A stretch of 64,000 nt of DNA from Cokeromyces recurvatus (lineage: Eukaryota > Mucoromycota > Mucoromycetes > Mucorales > Mucoraceae), in contig NW_026251396.1 of assembly GCF_025118155.1 (NCBI RefSeq), forward strand, positions 248,001-312,000, in the 5' to 3' direction. The stretch's first letter is position 1; each line of letters starts with the position of its first letter. A program made the position numbers and the translations under genes. The notes beneath the pieces were generated by a model. It saw only the letters and a program-made list of their open reading frames with translations. It ran no database searches and had not been told where the DNA came from. Positions 11,585 through 23,161 of this stretch are shown piece by piece.

Positions 11585-12534
11585 GAGGAATTAGTAATCA
11601 CAACCTTCAACCTATGAGAAATCCGCTCTCTAGAAAACTGCCAAAATCAATGTATGCGACAAATCTTTGGTAGACGGCCTTTCACCTCAACCAAAGTAAT
11701 GTTACACCTAACAAATTTACCTAACATGAAAGATCGTATTTCAATACTCCAAGCACAATTTCTTTTTAGATCCTCCTTTCTACCAAATAATGCATTATTA
11801 ACGAAATTGCTACCATACATACAGTCTCAAAATAAATCAAAATGGTCCCAACTATTCAAATCTCCTCTATGGATATCAGTTTGCAATGAAAATCTTGACA
11901 CTGCGTCTCATAAGGATTTTAGTAGAAAACGAAGACGATTCCTGCTTGACTGCTATCGCTCAAAACTACAAGAAAAACATTCGAAACTTTTATTTCATTG
12001 CCTATTATTCTCACGATACCAATGACAAGAAGTGAACGGCTTCGTTGTGTGCGATGACGACTTGGTTGGTTACCTCTTGGTAAACCCCCTAAGTCTTGCC
12101 CCTTCCATCCAAATGAACTCTTCACACGCTCACATAGTTTTCCTTGTTTGTATATATGCATAACCGCCTTCAGATGCCCCAAATCTATTGAAGATCCACT
12201 CTCTTATCTCTTGAACCTCCTATTACCATCAACATTCCATACTAAGAAAGTGAGAAAATCAATTGATGCCTGGCTCATACGCTGGCCTTCCATATGTGTA
12301 ATTCTGCTTGAAGATGGACTATCTAGCTTCACTCCCAAATCCCTGAACCCTCTGACCATCATCTTCTTTCAATACAGTAACGATTCTCTGATAGTTAATC
12401 ATCATCACTTATACATACACTTTAACATTTTCCCTTTTATATCCCAAAAGAGTTTTTTGTTCCTTTTTTTTTCCATAGCGATCTGACCAGGGCAAAACAG
12501 CATATATAAATGCTATGTGCTCATTGATCTTTTT
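11585..12534 (+). mobile_element. LINE-like retrotransposon fragment, copy 1 (5'-truncated, broken)
   Basis: Remains of the C-terminal part of a non-LTR reverse transcriptase. Conserved blocks appear in order: QIFGRRPFTSTKVMLHLTNL (11659-), RLGWLPLGKP (about 12050-12080), SIEDPLSYLLNLLLP (about 12187-12230) and DAWLIRWPSICVILLED (about 12265-12315). At least two frame changes and several stops separate them. The same blocks occur at 33305 (+) and 49526-50590 (-). After the coding part the tail carries GACCAGGGCAA...TGCTCATTGATC and a T run, matching the tails of the other copies. The catalytic YxDD region is missing, as expected of 5' truncation. Confidence 0.7.
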
Positions 12535-13193
12535 TTTTTTTTAATTTTTTAAATAAAATTCTTCTTTAATGGTAACAGCTTCAATTACTGTGTATTTCAA
12601 ATTCAGTTTCAAAATATTCAAAATATTTTTTTTTTTAAAAAAAAAAGGATCTCGATTTCAAGTGTTACTTCTTTATAATACCTCTTCCAATGCTAGACAA
12701 CGATTCCTTTTTCTCTTATGTAATATATATTTATCACTCTCGTTGTCTTCTTTTCGTTTTGTTTAAAAAAAATCGATTTTTTGAACAATTCTTGTACAAA
12801 TAGAAACATACTCGGAGAAGGGATCCTTTGATAAAATATTCTTTCTTATCAAGACTACTTGCGTAATATGATGTCGTTAAATAGCAGTTTAGTGTATTCA
12901 TTAGTATTGTTATGTAATGATAGACATATTCACTATTTAATAGTGACGATATAACAACTGTACTTTTTCTGGTTAAAATCAGAGGATTTTTGAAATAATA
13001 AAGGAATAGCTGATAATCATAAAAAAAAAGGCAAGATCGACAATTGTTTTTTCCGCCGTCCCGTTATTGCCATTTTCTTTAATTATAGTATAAATACGAA
13101 CGAAAAAAAAAAAAAAAAAAAAAAAAAAATTGCTACCTATAATTTCTTTCTTTTTTTTTTTCTACATTTTTTTCTTGCTATACAACTTTTGTA
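12535..13193. other. Intergenic region upstream of small gene
   Basis: No gene seen. T-rich start, A/T filler, a 25-30-nt A homopolymer near 13105-13130 and a pyrimidine-rich stretch just before the ATG at 13194, which probably belongs to the promoter or 5' leader of that gene. Confidence 0.35.
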
Positions 13194-13511
13194 ATGGGCT
13201 TAATCGATAAAATTAAAAACAGTTACGATTATTATAAAGTGGACAAATATACAAAAAGACGTACATCACAGTCTCAATTTGAGTCTCATGATCGTCGATA
13301 TTATGAAAATGTATATAGGGATGGTGATTACCTGAATCCAGAGGATGTAATGAATAATAATGCATCTAAAAACACTACACATTTAGCATATCGAAACTCT
13401 CGTTGGTCTTTTCCGGAATTATTAAGGAAGTCAAGTAAAAAGCAACTTCCAGCAGTTGTTGCTAGTCAATTGAAAAATTCAGAAAATTATACTTTGGGTC
13501 GTGCCGCTTAA
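13194..13511 (+). CDS. Small conserved-looking protein of unknown function
   Basis: Single-exon frame of 105 codons, ATG at 13194 and TAA at 13509-13511. The protein is basic and hydrophilic, with no signal peptide or membrane segment. It has an ordered-looking N-terminus (MGLIDKIKNSYDYYKVDKYT), a Tyr/Arg/Asp-rich middle (RRYYENVYRDGDYL) and AYRNSRWSFPELLRKSSK towards the end. The codon pattern and lack of stops in an AT-rich background support a real gene, and the ATG follows a pyrimidine-rich leader. Initial Met-Gly is a possible N-myristoylation context. I do not recognise a family. Confidence 0.75.
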   Translation: MGLIDKIKNSYDYYKVDKYTKRRTSQSQFESHDRRYYENVYRDGDYLNPEDVMNNNASKNTTHLAYRNSRWSFPELLRKSSKKQLPAVVASQLKNSENYTLGRAA

Positions 13512-15133
13512 GTAAAAAAAAAAGAAGCGATACTAAAAAGTGTATAATTATTGTACATAGTCTGTCAGTAGGAAATAATGACCGTCGTCAGCTTTTTTTT
13601 TTCTTGTTTTGTTTTTTTGTTTTTGTTTCTTTTAGACTGAATTTTGCCGGAGCTTTAATAAATAAATGGTTATTGTAGCTATACAAGATTCTGTGTTGCC
13701 CTTTTTTTTTTTTTTTTTTTTTTTTACTATAAAAGACATTATTGTTGCCTATCTTTTGATGATTAAATATTTATTGAACAAAACCCATTTATATAAATAA
13801 TAAAATAATGATGTATTGCTGGTGTTGGATCAAAACAAGGAAACTAAAACCTCTTTTGATAGTCAAAAAGGGGAGTTTTTTTCAAATGCGATTTTACTAT
13901 GGGTAAAGAGGAAACTAAATTCAACTATTTCGTGTGGTAGGTGGCTTTCAAAATTTGCTAGGAGGGGAAGTGATTAAGTAGAAAAGGATAAAGGATCAGC
14001 CATGGTGTTAGGCAATTTTTAACCGGCGACGTATTTATTTATTTTTTAAATAAACAATTGAGTAAAGTTATTATCTGGAGATCACCAGGCTCAAAATAAT
14101 GTGTTAAAATAGATGAATTGCTTTTTGTTCTTTGAATCGACGTACTAATTTGAATAATTTTCAATGTACCACTGCTAAAAGATCCTTTTTTTTAAGCAAC
14201 TATTAAGTACATCTTGTAATAATCACTATTCAACATGAAATAGTCCAGTATAGCAAATTATTCTTTTTATTGAAGATTGTATGATTTTTGACGTGGGTTG
14301 TTTCAGCACAGCCATCAACGCTCCAATAATTAATTCTCTGCTTACAGCGCCAAACCTCAATATACACTACATAATGTATATAAACAAAGAGGACAGGAAG
14401 GGTAGAGTATAGTTATATACGCTTAAATAGTATCAAAATGTGTCAAGCTTCTCTTTGATATCAAGTGAACTTTTACTACAAACAATTATCAATAGACTCT
14501 TTTATTTTTCGAATTAATTTCATTTCCTTTGCTTGTTTGCAATTTATATCAACTTGTGTCTTGTTTTTATTTATTATTTAAACAAGCGTCTTGATAGAAT
14601 TCGATAAAATAATGTTTAATCAATCTCATTACTAGTATAAATTCATATGGAAGACGTTCTATTCATATTCTTTATCTTTATTCAATAATGTTTCTCAACA
14701 CGATTCATTTGTTAATATAGTATCAATTTTATAACTTGAAAGATTTTTTTTTTGTTTGTTCAAGTAAACAGTGTTGCATTATCATTTTCGTTAGTTCGGC
14801 ATTTGTGAATCCACTAATAATGATCCAAAATGATAAAGTTTTTTCTCTAAAATATGTGTTTTCTCCTTTTATTTTAACTAAATACGTACAAAATATTTTA
14901 AAGAAAAATAATTAAATCATAAGCATATTTTAGCAAATGAATAATAAAAACAGACTTTAGAATTTGTTACTTAACCATCTTTGTATGATAAATGCTTATC
15001 TAATAACTCAGATGTACCACATGTTTATTGTATGCAGTATGCCATCATGTGTGCAGCATAGAGTCATATACATATACATATATGGATAAAAGTAAAATAT
15101 ACATTTATTTATTTCATATATGATGTTTTGGTT
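13512..15133. other. Intergenic region with dispersed repeat
   Basis: No gene seen. It contains a 23-nt T run near 13705, a dispersed repeat at 13838-14012 (listed), and AT-rich filler. The right end should hold the 3' region of the minus-strand gene at 15134. Confidence 0.35.
13838..14012. repeat. Dispersed repeat B, copy 1
   Basis: Shares several blocks in the same order with 16117-16452: AAACCT...GATAGTCAAAA-GGG, ATTTTACTATGG-TAAAG, and TTTGCTAGGA followed by AAGGAT and GGTG. The spacing differs, so the copies are old and have indels. Class unknown; possibly a non-autonomous transposon. Confidence 0.4.
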
Positions 15134-15576
15134 TTATTGTAATGTAGCTTCCATCCTATGTAGTCTCTGTCTCATTTGTTCAGTACCAAAATTTTCAACC
15201 TGAAACGATGCAAGAATATATAAATTAGTAAAGAAAAAAAAATACATTATGTATCCTTTTTTTTTTTTGTTACATTCCGTAGTATAGCAGGATAGAGGTC
15301 CCAAGACGGATTTTGTTCTTGTTGAGTAGCTTGCCATAAGGGATCATTCATGATTTCTCGATGGACCGAAGAAGCTTTCAGAACAATAAAGTCTGTCTGC
15401 TTCTTTGGGCTTTTTATAGGCTGATGTACATATCCATTATTTAAACGACGAGAAAGACTAGGGTAAAGGTCATAACTTGGCTTCGTCGTCATATAATATT
15501 CATAATAGACTCGGGGTGTAATTTCAAGCTGAGTTGCTTTCTTTGTTGTAGAAGATGTGTTTGTAGTAGTAGACAT
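15134..15576 (-). CDS. Small two-exon protein with internal repeat, unknown function
   Basis: Two exons, minus strand: 15274-15576 and 15134-15199, joined in phase to 122 residues; the intron begins GTAACA and ends CAG. The protein opens with a Thr/Ser-rich stretch, then carries the motif PSYDLYPSLSRR and later a near-copy, PSWDLYPAILRN, about 50 residues apart. The end (GTEQMRQRLHRMEATLQ) looks helical. No membrane segment. The start is the ATG at 15576. I do not recognise the family. The repeat suggests two equal binding motifs, but this is inference. Confidence 0.7.
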
Positions 15577-16116
15577 AATGTTAGTTTCTTTGGTGTTGAA
15601 CCAAAAAATATATCAATATATATTGTTGAAGATTTTTTTTTTAAGAAAAAAGATAAAAGAAAAAAAAAAGAAAGAAAGAAGTTTTTTTTTTTTGACATTA
15701 AATATATAATTGTCATGATAAACAGGTGATGATATTGTATTTGTATGAGTTATAGTGCCTATTTTATAACAGTCATTTTCAATTACATATACATACATAC
15801 ATACATACATACAAATATTTATATATACATATTAATATTTATATTTATAATATTATATCTAAGGGGAAACTTTTTCTTAACCAAGTTGTGCTATTAATCT
15901 TCTCATTAACATTATCTTTAATTTTATAGTAAACTATATATAACCCAAAACATAATATATTGTCCATTTATAAATATAATATTTTTGAAATAAATGAAAA
16001 TTTACGATTGAATAATTCTTTTTTTTTTGAAACCTATTTAGGCACATCATATAATAATATTGTATTGCTCAGAGCAGATCAAAAAAGGGGAAAAAAATAG
16101 ACTAAAAAGAAAAAAC

Positions 16117-16452
16117 CTTCAGATAGTCAAAAGGGAAAAGGTAAAGAATGGGGGAAAATGAACAGAGAACTGTATCTTCATATACTATATTGATTACTGC
16201 GTAATCAATTGATCAAATCAGTACCACGAGAGAGAGAGAGAGAAGGATGGATTTCGAATGGAATTTTACTATGGTAAAGGTGATCAAGTTAAAAAAAAAA
16301 AAAAGTATACTATATACTGTTGGCTAGTGAATGATCCACGTAGGATCAGAAGAGCTGTTTTGCGCAAAAAAAAGTAGTTTTCTAAGTTTGCTAGGAAGGT
16401 GAGTAAGATAAAAACAAAGGATTCTGCTACGGCGGTGCAATATTTAAACAGA
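16117..16452. repeat. Dispersed repeat B, copy 2
   Basis: Matches 13838-14012 in ordered blocks (AAACCTTCAGATAGTCAAAA, ATTTTACTATGGTAAAG, TTTGCTAGGAAGGTGA). It is longer here because of an inserted stretch that includes a GA microsatellite near 16230. Confidence 0.4.
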
Positions 16453-16850
16453 CAGTAGTATGAAATTTGAGTGAACTTTATTATGTAGGGTAAAAAAACA
16501 CACGATTTTAGAATACCACCAGGCAACCAAAGGTAGATGTTTGATGACAGGCAGACCAAAAGTGATCGAATGAGATGACTTGGAATTGTTTATCAAAATT
16601 ATTCATCTAGAAAACCTTGACAAATAGATTGAAAGACATGACAGTTAGAATTATCAGCATTTTGTGCATACAATTGCCATATAATGGTTGTTTGGAGGGT
16701 CAATACCATTCAAGAGTTAATTGGCTGGAGTACGTAAAAAAAAAAAAAATAATTATAATTATAATTTTATACAAATGTATATACTATATTATGTAATAAT
16801 ATTTCATAAGAGAATAATAATGACAGTAGAATATGAATAACGGGTATTAT

Positions 16851-17168
16851 TGTTATAGCTGGAATATTCACTATAAATTAATATTGACAGACACATTGCT
16901 TACCTTTTAGAAATAATGATTTATTCTATTTCTAGTAAGAGAGAAAGCTTAGGAAGAATAAAAATATATCTTATTGCATGCATCATTATTCGGAAACAAT
17001 GTTTTTTCACATGATTCTTTGTTAAATCAATATTTGCTTGACTAAATCATATTTCCATTAATATCATCACTTACCTTGTAAAAACATATAAATAGCTCTT
17101 AACATTTTACCATATTATTATTATTTTTTCTTCAATAAACTATACCGAGTTTTCGCAGACTTGTCTTT
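16851..17168 (+). repeat. LTR-like dispersed repeat, copy 2
   Basis: Second copy of the repeat at 10284-10615, with the same TGTTATAG start, TATAAATAGC box, AATAAACTATAC signal and CAGACTTGTCTTT end. The sequence after the end diverges into a T homopolymer, so this copy may be truncated at its right side. Confidence 0.45.
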
Positions 17169-17182
17169 TGTTATATTCTCTT

Positions 17183-17236
<54 letters not shown>

Positions 17237-17558
17237 ACTTTAAAGCACCAACAAAAATATGGAAACTTTCTTCGAACGTCCTTGTTGAAAAAAAAATATA
17301 TATACATATGTGTATATAATAATTCATAAATAGACGTATCAGTAATGCAGATTATTAGACACTCTTCGGAGATCAATAATCATGTCAGACGACAGACATT
17401 TTAAAGGGTTTTTCTATTGTGTAGAATTAGCAGACAAGTAGTAGATCTTTTCCCTTCTTTTTTTTTTATAAAAAAAAAAAATATTTATATGTTTTATTTA
17501 ATCAAAATAACACGTTTCAATACAATCCAATTTTTTCCTTTTTTTTTTTTTTTTTTTG

Positions 17559-19578
17559 TTAAAAATTATCGGTTAAATAATTCTCTTCATCAATAAATGT
17601 CGCTACAACTGTTCTATCTGCAAATTTACGACCTGCAAGTGCACGTAAAGCCTCTAATGTTTGTTCTTCTGTCTCATATCTTACAAAGATCTAAAAAAAA
17701 AAGATATATAAAATATTAAAAACAAAACAAAAAAAACTTATCCAAATAGGTTTCACTTACTAAACCACAACCAGGTACTTGAGTATCTTTCACAGGTCTT
17801 GGAATCTTCATATCTATAATTGTACCAAATTTAGAGCATTCTTCAGCAATATCCTCCCAAATATCTAATAATAAAAAGTATCAGTTAAAAAAATGATGTT
17901 TAATTCTCAGACATTTGTAAATATTTACCTTGATATTCTTCATCATCTTCTAATTCTTCAGGGGTAACCATATTCATTAATTGTAACACTCGTGTCGCTT
18001 CCTCTTCCTTTGCACTCGTAATAGGTAAATAATCTGGAATTCCAGTATATTGATGATATTCGTGAGGGATGGTACCATGTTTAGCTCCAACGCTTGCACG
18101 TTGCACAACCAATTTACGATCACCTAGTTCCATATTATTCAAACCTTGACAAGCCAAATCAGTGACATTAGGATCAGCATATTCACAAAAGGCGAAACCT
18201 TTATTAGCACCAGTCACAGGATCTTTAACAAGATTAAAGGCACGCAATTCACCAAAGGACTTTAATAATTCGACTACTTGGTCATCATTTAAATAAATTG
18301 GAAGACCACCAATGAAGATCTTATTAGGTGTATCAGGAACATTGGTAGAGACTAAACCAGGTACAGTTGGAACATCAACATAGTCGCCCTCTGGTGGTGG
18401 TTGATAATCTTTAGGTCTACGAATCTTAAGTTGTTGTCCCTGGAACATGATACCATCCACTGCCATGGCTTGTGTGGCTTGCTCAGGCGTTTGAAATTCA
18501 ACAAAGGCATAGTTTTTATCGTGATTGATTTGTACAGAAGTAACGGGTGTTGTATCTGCTAGACGAAGTTGCTCCATAGTAGCGTTAAAGAATTCAGCCA
18601 TGGTCTTTTCATCAATACCAAATGGAATCTGTCCTACATAGAGACGTCTAGCTTGTCGTGCCAATGTTGTATTTACAGCAGCTGGGCCTGTAGCACCAGC
18701 TCCATGCATAACTGGATGACGGGTGTTTTGAATAACAGGAGGGGGTTGGAAGGATTGAGGGGTACGGGTGCCAACAACTTGACCAGGTAAGGGGAATAAT
18801 CCAGTAGACTTCACTTGTTGAGCTGACATACCTTCCATACCAGCAGGTGCTACATCCCAATTGTGAAGTCTACGTGGTCTTTTACTTAAAGGCACTACAC
18901 TTTCATCGCTACGATGACGTGAGCTTGAACTTCTTCTATGACTAGAGCGACGTGGACTTGGACTTCTTCTATGTCGACGATAATCATCTCTACTACTTCT
19001 ACCGTGGCGGTCACGAGGTGAACGTTCACGTCTGTCTCTTGATCTTCGACGTCGACTGTCTCTTTCGCGCGATCGTTCACGATAACGATCTCTACTACTA
19101 TGACGTCTATCCCTGCTACTTTTTTCTACATCATCTCTTCTACGATAATCATCATTACCTCCATGATAACCTAAACTTTCACTATAATGGCCTAAAAAGA
19201 GAGAGAGAGAGAGAAAGAGAGAGAAAAAGAGAGAGAGAGAAAGAGAAAGAGAGAGAAACAGAGAGAAAGAGAGAGAGAGAGAATATTGTTAATATACGTA
19301 CATTATTATTATTATTATTCTAATTAGAAAAAAAAAAAAGAAAACAAATAAATTAATTTTAATTACTTACTTTTTGATTCATGTCCATAAGGATTTTCAT
19401 TAGATGCATGAAGTTCTTGTCCAACAGAATTTAAAAAAGAACTAGCGAGATCTGCTGCCGATTGTTGTGGAGGAGCTAAAATGAAAGTAATGTTAATATT
19501 TTTCTATGTCTTTTAAAGAATAAAACAATTTACAAGAAGTATTTTACCATTTGAATCCCTATTCCAACCATAAGACAT
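17559..19578 (-). CDS. U2AF2: Splicing factor U2AF large subunit
   Basis: Binds the polypyrimidine tract before the 3' splice site and recruits U2 snRNP. Five exons, minus strand: 19548-19578, 19371-19475, 17929-19191, 17761-17864, 17559-17690; they join in phase to 544 residues (S. pombe Prp2 is of similar size). Order: a short start, an Arg/Ser domain (roughly residues 50-145, RERSRERDSRRRRSRDRRE), a U2AF-ligand motif RRLHNWDVAPAG with the key Trp at about 157 that would bind the small U2AF subunit, RRM1 (RRLYVGQIPF; NYAFVEF), RRM2 (NKIFIGGLPIYL; KGFAFCEY), and a C-terminal U2AF-homology motif domain spread over the last three exons (FGTIIDMKIPRP, IFVRYETEEQ). Intron 2 carries an unusual pyrimidine tract (see separate entry). 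Confidence 0.97.
19194..19283 (-). promoter_or_regulatory. Long polypyrimidine tract in intron 2 of the U2AF gene
   Basis: On the transcribed (minus) strand about 90 nt directly before the AG of intron 2 are pyrimidines with a single exception, mostly (CT)n and (CTTT)n. Intron 2 is 179 nt, longer than most introns in this window. Other introns here have much shorter T-rich tracts. U2AF binds this type of sequence, so self-regulation of splicing is possible, though a neutral microsatellite would look the same. Confidence 0.55.
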
Positions 19579-19717
19579 GTTTATATATATGTAAATATAA
19601 TTAAACTTTTTTTGATTATTAAATTAGGGAAAAATATGTTTTTTTTCCCTTTAATTTTTTTATATAAATTTATATATAAAAAAAAAAAAAAAAGAAAAGA
19701 ATACACCATTTATTGAA

Positions 19718-19764
<47 letters not shown>

Positions 19765-21632
19765 TAGTGAGGTGTGTGTAGCCTCTTTTTATTTTACAAA
19801 AGCCTATATTTTTTGAACTTGATATCTTCCGACTTTTAATTCTAACGTTATTAACGAACCATAATCCTAGCTAGTTTTTATTCTCCATCACTGATGATGT
19901 AACATGCTGAAAATTTCCCTTCTTCTGTTGTAGTTTCTCTCTTTAACAAATAATAATAATCATAACTATCTGTGTGTCTCCTTTCAATAATCACATCAAT
20001 TGTCTTTTTGCCCACGATAGAAATAATGAGCAACGACATTAAATACAAACAAAATAAGGTTGAGATGCGACAAATCGTAAATGAATAATTGTATCACTTG
20101 ATGATGATTGAATAACATCATAATTATGCTTTAATAGTGTACAATTAACTAGATGAAGCTCTTTCATATTCGGGATATCTATTGGCTAATGAATAGATAA
20201 ATGAAGATGATACTGGTATTCCTTTTTAGTGTAAGAGCTTTCAACCGATCATTTCTTTTTGTATTAATTATCATATTCTAATAAATGATGGTGACCATGA
20301 TGATGATGAACCATTTCTAAGCTTATTTGTTGATTAGAAAAGTATATGGCACCTTTATTTTTTTTCGTTCTGGAGTTATTTTCATTTCAGTACGTTCTGG
20401 GTCGCCCATGATGCACACCATTAAACGAGCCTGTACAGTCATCCTGTTTGCACAAGAAGGAGAATAGTAGTAGTAGTAGTAGTAATGAAGAGCGACAAGT
20501 TCTTCCAGATAAGAGGTGCGATGGATATGAAAACAAAGGTTTGAAAAAAAAAATCAAGACTTTTGATAAATGGCATATAAAAATCATGTTTGAAGAACTG
20601 AATAACGCCCTGCCTTTCAAATGTTGGTATCCTCTTGATTTTAATCTCAAAAATGAATCGTTTGAGTTGAGTAAAATGAGTGACGATAGAGTCAAATGAA
20701 ACGATAAAGAAATGGGGGTAAATAGATGTCTAACCTCAACCATGGTTGAATAATAATGAAAAGACGTAATAGACATGGTGGTGCTATAGTCGTCAAAAAA
20801 AAAAGGGATGATCTAATTGAAAAAGTTTAGCTTTCTTAGGACCTTTGGCATATCTTTAATAGTATGAAAAAATGAATTAAATATTGGCTATTGCTGCTTA
20901 GAATTAAACAATTGTTGTAACTGTGGGAAACCGGACAAGTAATGAAAAAAAAAAAAAAAAAAAAGATGGCCAACATGCTTTTGAATAGATGAATCAGACA
21001 AACAACCAAATAGTTAATTCAGTCAACCTATTGCTGATACAGGTAGGCTGCTTTATATACGCATATATATAAATGTATGTAAAACATTCTCTGTAGGAAA
21101 AGCATGCTAGTTGGGTAATAAGGGAGTTAGTTGTTGAAGAGTGAATAGAAAAGGGATATTGCCAATAAACAGAGTTTACATGCATAGACGACTCTTTCAA
21201 GGTTGCAACATAATTTTAGTAGGCCTTTGAAATTCTTCTTTGCTAATAATAACAGTAGGTTCCCTTACCCCATTTTTTTTTCTTGAATATGTATCAATCT
21301 AATCCAATCGGCAACTTTTAATGGAGGGTAAAAGTGTTTAAACCCTCCTTTTGTTGAATTCTTAGTAGTATCATTTATATAAATAGTTTTAAAAGATAAA
21401 GTTGCCCTGAAAGATAATACCATGATTTGCAGACAGACTAGTGTTAGACAAATATATGTGTTATAAATGATTAGCTTTTGTATGCAATGTGTGCGATTAG
21501 AAGAAGAAGTGAGTCGGAAGATGAGAAAAAACATTAGAATAATGTACTTGTATAGATTGTAAGACAAGTATAAAAGTAAACTGCAAAGTCATATTTATTA
21601 AATTATTTAGTTTGATGCCTTGTTATTTTATT
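19579..21632. other. Intergenic region, U2AF upstream side
   Basis: About 2 kb with no firmly supported gene. It holds a ~38-nt T run (19722-19760), GAT and TAG microsatellites near 20300 and 20470, and one doubtful plus-strand open frame (20448-20699, listed). A minus-strand open frame at 21265-21567 ends in TKGGFKHFYPPLKVADWIRL, which looks protein-like but is not recognised. Confidence 0.35.
20448..20699 (+). CDS. Doubtful open frame, possible gene fragment
   Basis: A frame of 83 codons ends in TGA at 20697-20699. The end of the protein (KTFDKWHIKIMFEELNN, PFKCWYPLDFNLKNESFELS) has normal composition and could be the C-terminus of a real or transposon-encoded protein. The start is unclear: a (TAG)n run encodes a serine stretch near the N-terminus. 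Not recognised. Confidence 0.25.
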   Translation: MHKKENSSSSSSNEERQVLPDKRCDGYENKGLKKKIKTFDKWHIKIMFEELNNALPFKCWYPLDFNLKNESFELSKMSDDRVK

Positions 21633-23161
21633 TTATTTTAACTCTGCTATACGAGGCAATATCAATGGATGTACTTTTCTTGTAACTTGACTGGTTTTTG
21701 CTATTGTCCTTTTATTATTATTTGATGTGTAATCATCATCATTATCATCCTCATTTTGCTTTGATACTGCTTTAACAGTTGATATTTCGATACTTTTCTT
21801 ACTTTCATGTTTACTATGCTTGCGTAATATCTTTTCGATTCCTCCATCCTTCGTCTTCTTATCAAACAAGTAATGTGCCTTTCCCTTCTCGTCTAAAATA
21901 TAGTTGGGATCTTCAATTTGTCCAGATTCAATCATAAATCTATAATAATTAGAACACTGCAAGACTGTTTTATTAATAAAAAAAAAAAAAAAGAGAGAGA
22001 GAGAGATGTGTGTGTGTGCGTGTTTTCTCTTTTCCCCCTCCCTATTATTATTTTTTATAATAACTGACCTGATATCCTACTCTTCCAGGAATCGCTATTG
22101 AAAATAGGCCCCACTGTGAATTAGCACCCATCTCAGATAATCTTTGCATAAATAATTTAGTTTCTTCTTCAGTCCATTTACCCTTTCGTTGCTGTTCTCC
22201 TGGTGCATTAAATCGATAATAATAACTATTCGGGTTTCTTTCAATCATTTTGTAGGCCCTCTTTCTTGCTTCTGACCAACCCGAGAAGGGATCCTGTTGC
22301 TGAGTGTCACGTAACTGTTGAAGTGCATCATCTAATGCCAGACGACCCATTTTTGATTTTTTTAACTGTACTTTAGTTGTATTGACATTCGTATCGACTT
22401 TTTGTGTTATCTATTTACATATGTATATATATAAAGGAACCAATAAAATTGTAATGTATATATATACATACATACATACATATATATATATATATTTGTA
22501 TATATTTATGTATATATATATATATGTTTCTTATACGTATAGACTTTACTTTATTATTGAATAGCTGAACTTGTTCTACCACTAATACCGGATTTCTTTT
22601 TGTTTTTTCTTTCTTGAATAGCCTGTTAGCTCCTATCTTAGTGTGTGACAGTTGTTGTACTGTAGCTATGGTATCATCACTGGGTTTTTCATTTTTACAA
22701 CAAGATAAGAAAAGTCTATGTTTTATTTTATCTTGTATAGACTGCAAATAATTAGATTGTGTCATCATCCGTAAAATAGCTTCTTCCTATGTATTTATTG
22801 ATTGTATGAATAGCAATGAGTGAGTATTGTGTATACATGCATATGGTGTATATCCATACTAACCTCTTTATCTTCACAATCAATCAACATTTCTTTTATT
22901 TCTTCTGTTGTTAAATAATTAAACATAGACTGTAAAAAAGAATTTTTACTAGATGATGGATTATCATAAAATTCAGGAGTCGTTTGTTTAAATAAAACTT
23001 TTTTTTTTTTTTATTATTGTTAAGATACTCGTATTCTCTTTTTTTTCTTTTTTTTTTTTTTTTTAATCACGCTTACTATCATTTTGCTGCTGCTGCTGTT
23101 GCTTTTCTTCTTTTCGGTTCTTGTATAATAATTCAACCACTTGTTTCTTTGTTTTTACCAT
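21633..23161 (-). CDS. Myb/SANT-like domain protein
   Basis: Probable nuclear DNA- or chromatin-binding protein. Five exons, minus strand: 23077-23161, 22864-22997, 22550-22786, 22069-22365, 21633-21956; all joins keep phase, giving 358 residues. The best-conserved part spans the exon 4/5 join: RKRAYKMIERNPNSYYYRFN, GKWTEEETKLFMQRLSEMGA, QWGLFSIAIPGRVGYQ, then CSNYYRFMIESGQI and NYILDEKGKAHYLFDKK. KWTEEETKLF...QWG.F...IPGR.G.Q is the tryptophan-spaced pattern of a Myb/SANT helix-turn-helix. The N-terminal part is Gln-rich and helical; the C-terminal part is basic with an Asp/Asn-rich insert. The start is the ATG at 23161. The specific function is unknown to me. Confidence 0.85.

Larger units (their letters stand above)
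15577..17558. other. Intergenic region with two dispersed repeats
   Basis: About 2 kb without a supported gene. It holds (CATA)n near 15790, dispersed repeat B copy 2 (16117-16452), the second LTR-like repeat (16851-17168) and a ~47-nt T homopolymer (17188-17234). Confidence 0.4.

Noticed and set aside
18569..19323. Plus-strand frames over the U2AF gene, including one ending in (RE)n
   Set aside because: Antisense of RS-domain codons and of the pyrimidine tract in intron 2.
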